Below are positions 1-8,800 of a stretch of DNA of 64,000 bases, piece after piece. The translations under genes and the position numbers were made by a program. The stretch's first letter is position 1, and every line of letters begins with the position of its first letter. Location of the stretch: the NCBI RefSeq assembly GCF_028583725.1, contig NZ_CP110680.1, forward strand, positions 3,844,001 to 3,908,000, given 5' to 3'. The notes under the pieces were generated by a model. That model had not been told where the DNA came from. It saw nothing but the letters and a program-made list of their open reading frames with translations, and searched no databases. Origin of the DNA: Cellulomonas fimi (GTDB taxonomy: Bacteria > Actinomycetota > Actinomycetes > Actinomycetales > Cellulomonadaceae).

Positions 1-968
1 CGCTCCAGGGCGACGACCACCCACGGGCCGACGACGGCGAAGTGGCGCGGCCAGGACCCGCCGAGCGCGTGCGAGCGGCCCTCGGACAGCCGGCCGTCCG
101 GCCCGATCGCGTACCGCGTGAGGACGTCGGCGCCCCGGACGGCGACGAGCAGCTCGTCGCCGTCGACGGCCAGGTGCGAGGGCAGCGCGCCGACCGGGTG
201 GCGCACCGGCGCGGTGGGCTCCCGACCGTCGTCGGATGTCGCGGCGACGACCGCGGGGACGGTCTGCTTCGCGGTGCCGGTGGCCGTCTCGGGGTCCCAG
301 GCCAGCACGTGGACCTGCACGTCGAGCTCGCCCGCGACGTACGCGGTGCGCCCGTCGGCGGCGAAGCCCACGTGCCGCGGACCGGTCCCCGGGGGCAGGG
401 TCGCGGCGATCCCCTCGGGCTCGACTCCCCCGTCGACCACCCGGTACCGCCGCAGCTCGTCCGTCCCGAGGTCGGCCACGACCAGGTGCCGCCCGCCCGG
501 CGCGAGCACGGCGAAGTGCGCGTGCGTCCCCTCCTGCCGGTCGGTCACCGGCCCGCTGCCCTCGTGCCCGAAGGTCGACGGCGCCGCGGCTGCCTCCGAC
601 GGCTCGGCGGCGAGCACGCCCAGGTGGCCCGACCCGTAGTTCGCGACGGCGACCAGGCCGTCGACGTCGGTGGTGACGTGGCACGGGTAGGCGCCGCCGG
701 ACGCGCGGCGCGACCGCTCGGTGAGCCCGCCGTCCGCGTCGACGTCGAGCGTCACGACCTCGCCGTCCTCGACCTCGAGGACCGCGTGCAGCGTGCGGCC
801 GCCGGCGTCGGCCGCCACGAACGACGGCGACGGCAGCGTGACCAGGAGCGACGCGTCGTCGAGCGCACCGGTCGCGTCGTCGAGCGTCACCCGCCAGATG
901 CCCTCGCCGAGCCCCACGGGGGTGCCGGCGCCTGCCTCGGGGTACGTGCCGATCCAGAGCTGGGTCAC
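1..968 (-). CDS. Lactonase-family beta-propeller protein (partial, 3' end off window)
   Basis: The reverse strand encodes 322 codons running off the left edge, beginning with a GTG (VTQLWIGTYPEAG). The product has blade-like repeats ending in strand pairs such as HAVLEVEDGEVV, VAVANYGSGHLGVL and LVVADLGTDELRRYRV, with the GPRHVGF and GTHAHF signatures of the 6-phosphogluconolactonase-like seven-bladed propeller family (COG2706/Pfam Lactonase). Family members hydrolyse 6-phosphogluconolactone in the pentose phosphate pathway or act on other sugar lactones; the exact substrate cannot be read here. No signal peptide is seen, so it is probably cytoplasmic. It sits next to a xylose locus, which suits a role in sugar metabolism, but that is inference. 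The start is uncertain because no strong ribosome binding site precedes it. Confidence 0.85.
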   Translation of the reverse strand, partial: MTQLWIGTYPEAGAGTPVGLGEGIWRVTLDDATGALDDASLLVTLPSPSFVAADAGGRTLHAVLEVEDGEVVTLDVDADGGLTERSRRASGGAYPCHVTTDVDGLVAVANYGSGHLGVLAAEPSEAAAAPSTFGHEGSGPVTDRQEGTHAHFAVLAPGGRHLVVADLGTDELRRYRVVDGGVEPEGIAATLPPGTGPRHVGFAADGRTAYVAGELDVQVHVLAWDPETATGTAKQTVPAVVAATSDDGREPTAPVRHPVGALPSHLAVDGDELLVAVRGADVLTRYAIGPDGRLSEGRSHALGGSWPRHFAVVGPWVVVALE

Positions 969-1033
969 GGCCGCCGAGCCTAGACCGCTCCCCCGCGGCG
1001 CACCCGGCGACGCCCGCCGCCGGGGACCGCGGG

Positions 1034-1429
1034 TCACGGCACGCAGGAGCAGTACGCGAGCGCGTACGCGGCCCAGCCCGTGACGACGCCCACGAGCGCG
1101 GCCGACCAGACGGCCCACCGGGGACGCCGCCGGGCGCGCTGCGCCGGCAGCCGCCACCACGCCCCGACCGCGAGCCCCGCGGCGACGACCGCGCCCGCCG
1201 CGACGGTGCCGACCGGGCTCAGGCTCCAGGCCCAGCGACCGAGCGCGACGACGCCGAGCAGGAGCAGGCACGCGGCGCCGGCGATCACGGCCAGGACGAG
1301 GAACTCCCCGACGATCCCGCCGATCCCGCGCGCGACCAGCGCCGGCAGGCTGCGGCGGAGGGGCGCGTCGGCGGCGTGCCGCCGTCCGGTCGGTGTCGGC
1401 TGCGGATCTCCGGTGACCTGCTCGGGCAC
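1034..1429 (-). CDS. Small three-helix membrane protein of unknown function
   Basis: A 131-residue protein starting with GTG, eight bases after an AGGAGG ribosome binding site, which fixes the start. A polar 25-residue N-terminus is followed by three hydrophobic helices (about residues 38-62, 72-92 and 104-125), with an RARRRPR basic loop before the last. I do not recognise a family. It lies between the lactonase-like gene (gap 65 bases) and the ROK regulator (gap 117 bases) on the same strand. The very short C-terminus ends in CSCVP. Function cannot be assigned. Confidence 0.7.
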   Translation of the reverse strand: MPEQVTGDPQPTPTGRRHAADAPLRRSLPALVARGIGGIVGEFLVLAVIAGAACLLLLGVVALGRWAWSLSPVGTVAAGAVVAAGLAVGAWWRLPAQRARRRPRWAVWSAALVGVVTGWAAYALAYCSCVP

Positions 1430-1546
1430 GCGTCGGGCCTCCTGGGACGTCGTGCGACGCAGCCTAGGGCGGGACTCGTCGTGCGCGCAGGCACCCGGGC
1501 GGTCGGCCCTCGCACGTGGCGTCCGAGGCCGCGCCCGACGACCGGC

Positions 1547-2782
1547 TCAGACCGCGTCGGTGCCGTCGACGAGCCACGCGGACGGGTCGGCGACGACCCT
1601 CCGCAGGACCGTGAGGGCGGCACCGGTCATGGCGGCGTGGTCGCCGGCGCGCGCGACGTCCACGGTCGGCTCGGCCCAGGGCGCCCCGATGACGTGCCGG
1701 TGGAGAGCGGCGAGGACGGGCCCGCGCACGTGGTCGGCCAGCGACGCGTACGTGCCGCCGAGGACCACGTGACCGACGTCGACGAGGTTGACGACGTTGG
1801 CGAGCGCGGCGCCCAGCACCGCGCCGGCCGCGGCGAGCGCGTCGCGGACCCCAGGAGCGTCGGCGGCGGCCGCGGCGACGAGCGCGTCGAGGCCGTCGTG
1901 CGGGTCGAGGCCGGCGGCGCGCAGCAGCGCGTCCTGGCCGGCGACCTGCTCGAGCGTGCGGCCGTCACCGACGAGGGTGTGGCCGAGCTCGCCGGCCCAG
2001 CCGTGCCGGCCGCTGAAGAGGTCACCGTCGAGGACGAGCGCGCCACCGACGCCGATCTCCCCGGAGACGTAGACGAACGACGGGCGGCTGCCGGGTGCAC
2101 GGCGGACGTCGGCCTCGGCGCGTGCCGCGAGGTCCGCCTCGTTGGCGAGCCGGGGCGGGTGCGTCGCGAACGTGCGGGAGGCGCCCGCGGCGAGCGCGGC
2201 GACGTCGACGTCGCGCCAGCCGAGGTTGGGCGCGTAGCGGAGGGTTCCCCCGCGTGCGTCGACGAGGCCGGGCAGCGCGAGGCCGACGCCCGCGAGCCGC
2301 AGCGGACCGCGCGTCGCCTCCCCGTCGGCGTCGGGTGCGCCCGTGACGGCGAGGGTGTCGACGGCGGTGTCGACGAGCGCGCCGAGCCGCGTCAGGACGT
2401 CCGTGGGGTCGCTCCCGCGGAAGTCACCGTGCTCGACGTGCTCGGCGAGGACGCCGCGGGACAGGTCGAGCACGCGGACGCCGAGGTAGTCGACGTTCAC
2501 CTCGGCGCCGAGCGCGGCGAGGGTGCCCGCGGCGGCGGTGAGCGGGACGGCGGGGCGGCCGGCGCGCTGGGTCGGGACGGGGTCGAGCTCGGCGACGAGA
2601 CCGCCGGCGACGAGCCGGTCGACGAGCGAGGACACGGTGGCCCGGGTCAGTCCGGTCGCGGCGGCGACGTCGGCGCGGGACGGTGGGGTCGTGCCGGTCG
2701 CGGCGGCGTCGAGGACGTGCCGCAGGACGAGCCCCAGGTTGTGCTCCCGCAGGCTCCCCTGCCGCGCCGCCGTCGCCTTCAC
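1547..2782 (-). CDS. xylR: ROK-family transcriptional regulator, probable xylose repressor
   Basis: 411 residues. A winged helix-turn-helix fills about residues 5-65 (PSRADVAAATGLTRATVSSL) and a sugar-kinase-like ROK domain about 85-400 (GVGLALPGLVDARGG; GWAGELGHTLVG). The gene is divergent from xylA, the usual position of a XylR repressor that releases its operator when xylose binds. I chose the GTG giving MKATAARQGSLREHN because ROK repressors of this type normally begin there; the frame stays open upstream to 2863 but that stretch would overlap the control region. Odd point: the CxCGxxGCxE zinc-cysteine motif that normally follows the ExGH motif is absent; the stretch reads GDGRTLEQVAGQDAL. 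The xylose assignment rests on position, not on residues. Confidence 0.88.
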   Translation of the reverse strand: MKATAARQGSLREHNLGLVLRHVLDAAATGTTPPSRADVAAATGLTRATVSSLVDRLVAGGLVAELDPVPTQRAGRPAVPLTAAAGTLAALGAEVNVDYLGVRVLDLSRGVLAEHVEHGDFRGSDPTDVLTRLGALVDTAVDTLAVTGAPDADGEATRGPLRLAGVGLALPGLVDARGGTLRYAPNLGWRDVDVAALAAGASRTFATHPPRLANEADLAARAEADVRRAPGSRPSFVYVSGEIGVGGALVLDGDLFSGRHGWAGELGHTLVGDGRTLEQVAGQDALLRAAGLDPHDGLDALVAAAAADAPGVRDALAAAGAVLGAALANVVNLVDVGHVVLGGTYASLADHVRGPVLAALHRHVIGAPWAEPTVDVARAGDHAAMTGAALTVLRRVVADPSAWLVDGTDAV

Positions 2783-2807
2783 GGGGTTGACCCTAGCCCG
2801 GATCCGC

Positions 2808-2836
2808 CATAAGTTCATCCATACAACAAATCTCGT
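2808..2836. promoter_or_regulatory. AT-rich candidate operator between xylR and xylA
   Basis: The 101-base gap between the divergent xylR and xylA contains one AT-rich island in an otherwise very GC-rich stretch, with an AAGTTCATCC half followed by ACAACAAATCT. The two halves are loosely inverted (AGTT..., ...AAATCT), recalling the AGTT/AACAAA arms of known XylR (ROK) operators. The symmetry is imperfect. Assignment is by position and composition. Confidence 0.4.
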
Positions 2837-2883
2837 GCGGCAGACCCCGCCGCGCGAGGGCACTCGACGACGAGAGGTCCGTG

Positions 2884-4071
2884 ATGGTCCGCAAGCCCAC
2901 CCGCGACGACAAGTTCTCCTTCGGCCTGTGGACCGTCGGCTGGAACGCCCAGGACCAGTTCGGCAGCGCCACGCGGCCGTGGCTGGACCCGGTCGAGTCG
3001 GTCCACAAGCTCGCCGAGCTCGGCGCGGCGCACGTGACGTTCCACGACGACGACGTCGTGCCCTTCGGCTCCGACGCGGCCGAGCGCGACCGCATCCTCG
3101 CGAGCTTCAAGAAGGCGCTCGACGACACCGGCATCACTGTCGAGATGGTCACGACCAACACCTTCAGCCACCCGATCTTCAAGGACGGCGCGTTCACCTC
3201 GAACGACCGTCGCGTGCGCCGCTACGGCCTGCGCAAGGTCGTCCGCAACGTCGACCTCGCCGCCGAGCTCGGCGCGTCGACCTTCGTCATGTGGGGTGGC
3301 CGCGAGGGCGCCGAGTACGACTCCGCCAAGGACCTCAAGGCCGCGCACGACCGCTACGCGGAGGGCATCGACACCGTCGCCGCGTACATCAAGAGCAAGG
3401 GCTACGACCTCAAGATCGCGATCGAGCCCAAGCCGAACGAGCCCCGCGGCGACATCCTCCTGCCGACGATCGGCCACGCGATCGCCCTCATCGACCGCCT
3501 CGAGAACGGCGACATCGTCGGCCTCAACCCCGAGGTCGGCCACGAGCAGATGGCGGGTCTCAACTACACGCAGGGCATCGCCCAGGCGCTGTGGGCGGGC
3601 AAGCTGTTCCACATCGACCTCAACGGCCAGAAGTCCATCAAGTACGACCAGGACCTCGTGTTCGGCCACGGCGACCTGTTCTCCGCGTTCGCCACGGTCG
3701 ACCTGCTCGAGAACGGCTTCCCGGGTGGCGGCCCCCGCTACGACGGCCCGGTCCACTTTGACTACAAGCCGTCGCGCACCGAGGACTTCCAGGGCGTGTG
3801 GGACTCGGCCGCCGCGAACATGGCGACCTACATCCTGCTCAAGGAGCGCGCGCAGGCGTTCCGCGCCGACCCCGAGGTCCAGGAGGCCCTCGAGGCCGCC
3901 GGCGTGCTCGAGCTGTCGCAGCCGACGCTCGCCGAGGGCGAGACCCTCGACGACCTGCTCGCCGACACCTCGGCGTACGAGGACCTCGACGTCGACGCGG
4001 TCGCCGCGCGCGGCTTCGGCTTCGTCCGCCTCAACCAGCTGGCCCTCGAGCACGCGCTCGGCGCTCGCTGA
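2884..4071 (+). CDS. xylA: Xylose isomerase
   Basis: 395 residues, typical of the actinobacterial class I enzyme. It interconverts D-xylose and D-xylulose in the cytoplasm, the first step of xylose use. Visible signatures: [10 protein letters not shown] at the N-terminus, the catalytic histidine region [12 protein letters not shown], the metal-binding glutamate in [22 protein letters not shown], and the metal-binding FHIDLNGQ. The ATG at 2884 has GAGAGG six bases upstream; an in-frame GTG lies immediately before it and could be used instead. It is divergent from the ROK regulator and followed after 178 bases by xylB, with two hairpins in that gap. It is likely repressed by the neighbouring ROK protein. 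Confidence 0.97.
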   Translation: MVRKPTRDDKFSFGLWTVGWNAQDQFGSATRPWLDPVESVHKLAELGAAHVTFHDDDVVPFGSDAAERDRILASFKKALDDTGITVEMVTTNTFSHPIFKDGAFTSNDRRVRRYGLRKVVRNVDLAAELGASTFVMWGGREGAEYDSAKDLKAAHDRYAEGIDTVAAYIKSKGYDLKIAIEPKPNEPRGDILLPTIGHAIALIDRLENGDIVGLNPEVGHEQMAGLNYTQGIAQALWAGKLFHIDLNGQKSIKYDQDLVFGHGDLFSAFATVDLLENGFPGGGPRYDGPVHFDYKPSRTEDFQGVWDSAAANMATYILLKERAQAFRADPEVQEALEAAGVLELSQPTLAEGETLDDLLADTSAYEDLDVDAVAARGFGFVRLNQLALEHALGAR

Positions 4072-4078
4072 CCCGCGA

Positions 4079-4163
4079 CGCCGCCCGCCCCGGCTCCGCA
4101 CCGGGCGGGCGGCGTCGTCGGCCGTCGGGACGACCCGGCCCTGCACGCCGGGGTCGGGTCGTC
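4079..4163 (+). terminator. Two hairpins in the xylA-xylB gap
   Basis: The first hairpin has a perfect 12-bp GC stem (4079-4090 with 4103-4114) starting eight bases after the xylA stop. The second has a perfect 9-bp stem (4129-4137 with 4155-4163). Neither is followed by a T-run, as is common in high-GC actinobacteria. They could partly terminate transcription, lowering xylB relative to xylA, or protect the xylA message 3' end. Confidence 0.6.
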
Positions 4164-4249
4164 GCGGCAGCGGCCCCACGCCCCACCCCCCACCCGGCCC
4201 CGCTCCCGGACCGTGCGACGCCGCCGGTCCGCCCGCCGAAGGAAGCCTC

Positions 4250-5698
4250 ATGACGCTCGTCGCCGGCGTGGACTCGTCCACGCAGTCCTGCAAGGTCGTC
4301 GTCCGCGACGCCGACACCGGGGAGCTGGTCCGCCAGGGCCGCGCCTCGCACCCCGACGGCACGTCCGTCGACCCGCGCCACTGGTGGGACGCCCTGCAGA
4401 CCGCGATCGCGGACGCGGGCGGTCTCGACGACGTCGACGCGATCTCCGTCGGCGGGCAGCAGCACGGCATGGTCGCGCTCGACTCCTCCGGCGAGGTGGT
4501 CCGTGACGCGCTGCTCTGGAACGACACCCGCTCGGCGCAGGCCGCGCTCGACCTCATCGAGGAGCTGGGTGACGGCGACGCCGAGAAGGGCGCGCAGGCG
4601 TGGGCCGACGCCGTCGGGTCCGTGCCCGTCGCGTCGCTCACCGTCACGAAGCTGCGCTGGCTGCGCGACGCCGAGCCCGAGAACGCCGACCGCGTCGCCG
4701 CCGTCGCGCTCCCCCACGACTGGCTGACGTGGCGGCTCGGCGGCAACGGCGCGGGCTCGGGCGGCGCGGGCCTCGACCAGCTCGTCACCGACCGGTCCGA
4801 CGCGTCCGGCACGGGCTACTGGTCGCCGGTGACGAACGACTACCGCCTCGACCTGCTCGAGCGCGGCCTCGGCCACCAGGTGCACCTGCCTCGCGTGCTC
4901 GGCCCCTCCGAGGCGGGTCCGCGCGCCGTGATCGGCGGGCGTGAGCCGATCCTCGGCCCGGGCGCGGGCGACAACGCCGCCGCGGCGCTCGCGCTGGGCC
5001 TGGGCCCGGGCGACGTCGCCGTGTCGATCGGCACCTCGGGCGTCGTCTCGGCGATCGCCTCCTCCCCCACCGCCGACGGGTCCGGCCTGGTCACCGGCTT
5101 CGCCGACGCGACGGGCGCGTTCCTGCCGCTGGCCTGCACGCTCAACGCGTCGCGCGTGCTCGACGCGGCCGCCCGGATGCTCGGCGTCGACCACGCGGGC
5201 CTCTCCGAGCTCGCGCTGTCCGCACCCGCGGGTGCCGACGGCCTCGTGCTCGTCCCCTACCTCGAGGGCGAGCGGACGCCGAACAAGCCCGACGCGACCG
5301 GCGCGCTGCACGGCCTGCGTCTCGCGAACACGACGCCTGCGCACCTCGCGCGCGCCGCCGTCGAGGGCATGCTGTGCGCGCTCGCCGACGGCATCGACGC
5401 GCTGCGCGCCCAGGGGGTCGCGGTCGAGCGGCTCTTCCTCATCGGCGGCGGCGCGCAGTCGCGTGCCGTCCGGGAGATCGCGCCGACCGTGTTCGGGCTC
5501 CCGGTCCACGTCCCGACGCCCGGCGAGTACGTCGCCGACGGTGCCGCGCGTCAGGCCGCGTGGGTCCTCTCGGGCTCCGCGACCGCGCCGTCCTGGACCG
5601 CCGCCGCCGAGGCCGCGGTGCACAGCGCCGACCCGGTCGCGCGCGTGCGCGAGCAGTACGCCGCGGTCCGCGAGCTGACGGGCACGCGCCCGCTCTGA
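4250..5698 (+). CDS. xylB: Xylulokinase (FGGY family)
   Basis: 482 residues. It phosphorylates D-xylulose to xylulose 5-phosphate, feeding the pentose phosphate pathway. Seen: N-terminal FGGY ATPase fold [28 protein letters not shown] and LLWNDTR (xylulokinase substrate signatures), [20 protein letters not shown], and the C-terminal [15 protein letters not shown] adenine-binding loop. The ATG is preceded by GAAGGAAG at the right distance. It lies downstream of xylA in the same direction, and a strong hairpin follows the stop. Confidence 0.96.
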   Translation: MTLVAGVDSSTQSCKVVVRDADTGELVRQGRASHPDGTSVDPRHWWDALQTAIADAGGLDDVDAISVGGQQHGMVALDSSGEVVRDALLWNDTRSAQAALDLIEELGDGDAEKGAQAWADAVGSVPVASLTVTKLRWLRDAEPENADRVAAVALPHDWLTWRLGGNGAGSGGAGLDQLVTDRSDASGTGYWSPVTNDYRLDLLERGLGHQVHLPRVLGPSEAGPRAVIGGREPILGPGAGDNAAAALALGLGPGDVAVSIGTSGVVSAIASSPTADGSGLVTGFADATGAFLPLACTLNASRVLDAAARMLGVDHAGLSELALSAPAGADGLVLVPYLEGERTPNKPDATGALHGLRLANTTPAHLARAAVEGMLCALADGIDALRAQGVAVERLFLIGGGAQSRAVREIAPTVFGLPVHVPTPGEYVADGAARQAAWVLSGSATAPSWTAAAEAAVHSADPVARVREQYAAVRELTGTRPL

Positions 5699-5718
5699 CG
5701 CCTCGCCGCACCGACGCA

Positions 5719-5753
5719 CGAGAGCCCGGCCCCCCTCAGGGGCCGGGCTCTCG
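5719..5753 (+). terminator. Terminator after xylB
   Basis: A perfect 15-bp stem (5719-5733 with 5739-5753) and a 5-base loop, 21 bases after the xylB stop. No T-run, which is usual here. Confidence 0.85.
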
Positions 5754-5825
5754 CGGTCTCCCCCGCTCCCGACGCCCCGATCGCCGTGACGGGACCAGGC
5801 ACGACGCGCGGCGGCGGGACCGGGC

Positions 5826-5867
5826 ACGACGAGGGCCCGACCTCTGCGGCGGTCGGGCCCTCGTCGT
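5826..5867 (-). terminator. Terminator after the CE4-GH10 xylanase
   Basis: A perfect 17-bp stem (5826-5842 with 5851-5867) lies 13 bases beyond the stop of the minus-strand xylanase. It can also work on the plus strand as a second stop for the xyl operon. Confidence 0.85.
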
Positions 5868-5879
5868 CCTGCGTCGCGG

Positions 5880-8800
5880 TCAGGCCACGTGCGACCCGCG
5901 GCGGCGCGAGCGCACCATCGCCGTCCCCGCGCCCAGCAGCGCGAGGGCCACGAGCACCAGGCCGGCGACCTGCGCGCCCGTGGTGGCGAGGCTCCCGCCA
6001 CCGGACGCACCCGGGCCGGACGCGCCCGTGCCGCCGGCTGCGGCGACGACCTCGACGACCGTGGCCGCGAGGACCTGGTCGTCGACCGCGGCGGCGATGC
6101 CGTGGCGGCCGACCGCGGTGGTGGCCGGGATCGTCACCGACCCGGACGCCCCGCCCGACGCGTCGACGGTGAACGACCCGACGACGAGCCCGAGCGGACC
6201 GGTCGACCCGACCGCACGCGCCGCCATGAGGTTCACGCCCTGCACCTGGCCGACCAGCGACTCGGCGCCGAGCACGACGTCGACGACCGTGCCGGGCGCG
6301 AACCCGGACAGGGCCACTGGCACCGTGCCCCCGCGGGTCACCTTCCCGGCGCCCAGGACGAGGGTCGGAGTCTGCGGCTCCGGCTCCTCGCCCGCACCCT
6401 CGACCAGCCGCCCGACGCCCCAGCGCTCGGTCGTCTGGTAGCCGGTGCCGGTGGGCTCGGCCCAGGTGCGGACCGACGTGCGCGCACCGTCGCCCGTCGC
6501 GTCGTTGACCTGGACGTCGAGCCCGTGGAATGTGCCGGCGCCGCCCTGGTCGTGCAGGCCGATCGCGGCCTCCACGACGTAGCCGGACGCCGTGCGACGC
6601 GTCGCGCTCGTGAGGTTCGCCTTCTGGTAGGCCTCGTCACCCGTGCCGACGGACACGACGTTGTCGGCGCTGATGCGCAGCTGCGTGTCGTCGTACCGGT
6701 AGGAGCCGTTCTTCGCGTTGCCCGGGTCGACGAAGATCTCGACCGAGTCCTGCGTCCACGGGTCCGAGCCGGCCGTGTTGACGACCGCGTCCGTGACGGT
6801 GGCGAGGACGTAGAGCGTGTCGTCCTTCCACAGCGTCTTGACGTCCGCGACGGCACCCGCCGGGTCGGAACCGGCGCCGACGACCTTGGTCGTCGTGACC
6901 GAGCCCGCGTCCGCCCAGACCGCGTCCTCCTCGCCGTCGATCGTCGGCGCCGACGACGCCGGCGCGACCTCGAGGTAGGACAGCGGCTCGACGAGCGTGA
7001 GCGTGCCGGTCGCGCCGAGCTTGTTCCAGCCGACCGTCGTGCTGCCGTCGGTCGCGGTCACGTCGAACGCGAGCTGGTCGCCGGCCGCGGCCGCGTCGAG
7101 CGGCAGGTGGACCACCGCGGCCCACCCGTCACCGAGCTCGGTCGCGACCCCGTCGACGTCACCCTCGCCGTCGCGACCGAACGCGTACGTCGACCCGTCG
7201 AGCGTGAGCGTGAGGCCGTCCGACGCCGCCGGGGTGCCGTCCGACACGACGACGAACGCGGTCAGGTGGTCGGCCTCCCAGCGGAGCTGGAACGCGGCGG
7301 AGTCGCCCATCGGGAGCAGCGGGAGCCGGTCCCAGTCGGGTGCCGAGGTCGCGTCGTCGTCCAGCGGCACCGTGCCCTGGAAGACGTTCGCGGCCCGCAT
7401 CGGGGCGGGCAGCGTCGACGCGTCGACGATGCCGTGGTACGCCGGCTTGGCCTTGACCTGGTCGTCGAACACGAGCGGCGCGCCGGAGTCGTTGCGCCAC
7501 GACCGGCCGTCGACGAGACCCCACACGGTCGCCGAGAAGACCTGGTCGGTCTCCGCGTGGAACGCGCGGAACGCGTCGAAGGCGTCCTTGTAGTAGTAGC
7601 CCTGGTCGACCAGCTTCGCCTCGGTCACGGGCGTGCCCGTCGTGACGTCGAACTCCGTGATCGCCTGGACCTTGCCCAGGTCGGCCATGCGGTCCAGCGC
7701 ACCCGCGAGCGTGCTCACGGGGGTCGCGAGGCTCACGTGGAACTGGTGGCCGATGCCGTCGAACTCGACGCCACGGTCCACCATGCGCGCGATCAGGTCG
7801 TGGTAGCGCTGCTGCTTGCCGGCCTGCTCGGTGTTGTAGTCGTTGATGAACAGCGTGACCGGGTGCGACTGCCCGGGAGCCGCGTACGTGCCGTTGAACG
7901 CGTCGTTCGCGTACTCGAAGGACAGGTCGACGAACTCCTCGCCGAGCACCTGGAACCACCGGCTCGTGCGCATGCCGCCGGGGGTGCCGCCGCCGTCGGA
8001 GACGACCTCGTTGACCACGTCGAACGCGGTGAGCGGATTGGTCGTGCTGCCGAACTTCCCGTACTTGTCGCTCAGGTACTTCGCGACGTTCTCGATGTGC
8101 GTGCGCAGCCGGGCCTTCAGCACCGCCTGGTCGGCCGGGCTGTTCGTGAGCCAGCGGCCGGCGCCGTCCTGGAAGAACCAGTCGGGCGTCTGGCTGTGCC
8201 ACACGAGGACGTGCCCGTAGACCTTGAGGTCGTGCTCCGCCGCGTACGTCATGAGCGCGTCCGCCTCGGAGTTCGTCGTGACGAACGTGTGCGTCGGGTC
8301 GTTCGCGTCGTACCACGCCTCGGGCTTCATGAAGTTCTCGGGCGTGATCTGGTCGAAGTGCTTGGTGAGCAGGCGACCATAGGGGTCGACGGTGTCACGG
8401 GCCTGGATCGCGGCGCCGAACGGGAAGTCCAGCGTGTCCTTGATCGGCGTCAGGCCCTCCTCGATCGAGAGCGGCGACGCGACCGTGACGACGACGTCGT
8501 CGACCAGGAAGTCGGACGTGTTGCCGCCGTTGTAGTCGGTCTCCAGGTACAGCAGGTCGGAGCCCTCGGGCAGCCGGACCGACGCCGTCACCTCGACCCA
8601 CTGGCTGTTCGACTGGCCGGACACCTGCGCGAGCGTCGTGAACTTCTGCGTGCCGCCGTCGTCGTGCCGGACCGTGAGCCACACGTCGTCGGCCGGCTGG
8701 CCGGCGGCGAAGCGCACCCACGCGGACAGCTCGTAGAGCGTGCCGGGCACGAGGACGCCGTCGACGTCGAACGCGAGGCCGTGACCCTGCGACGAGCGGT

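Noticed and set aside
2783..2863. Longer start for the ROK regulator
   Set aside because: It would add a non-conserved, Arg-rich stretch and run over the AT-rich operator region; the family starts at MKATAARQG.
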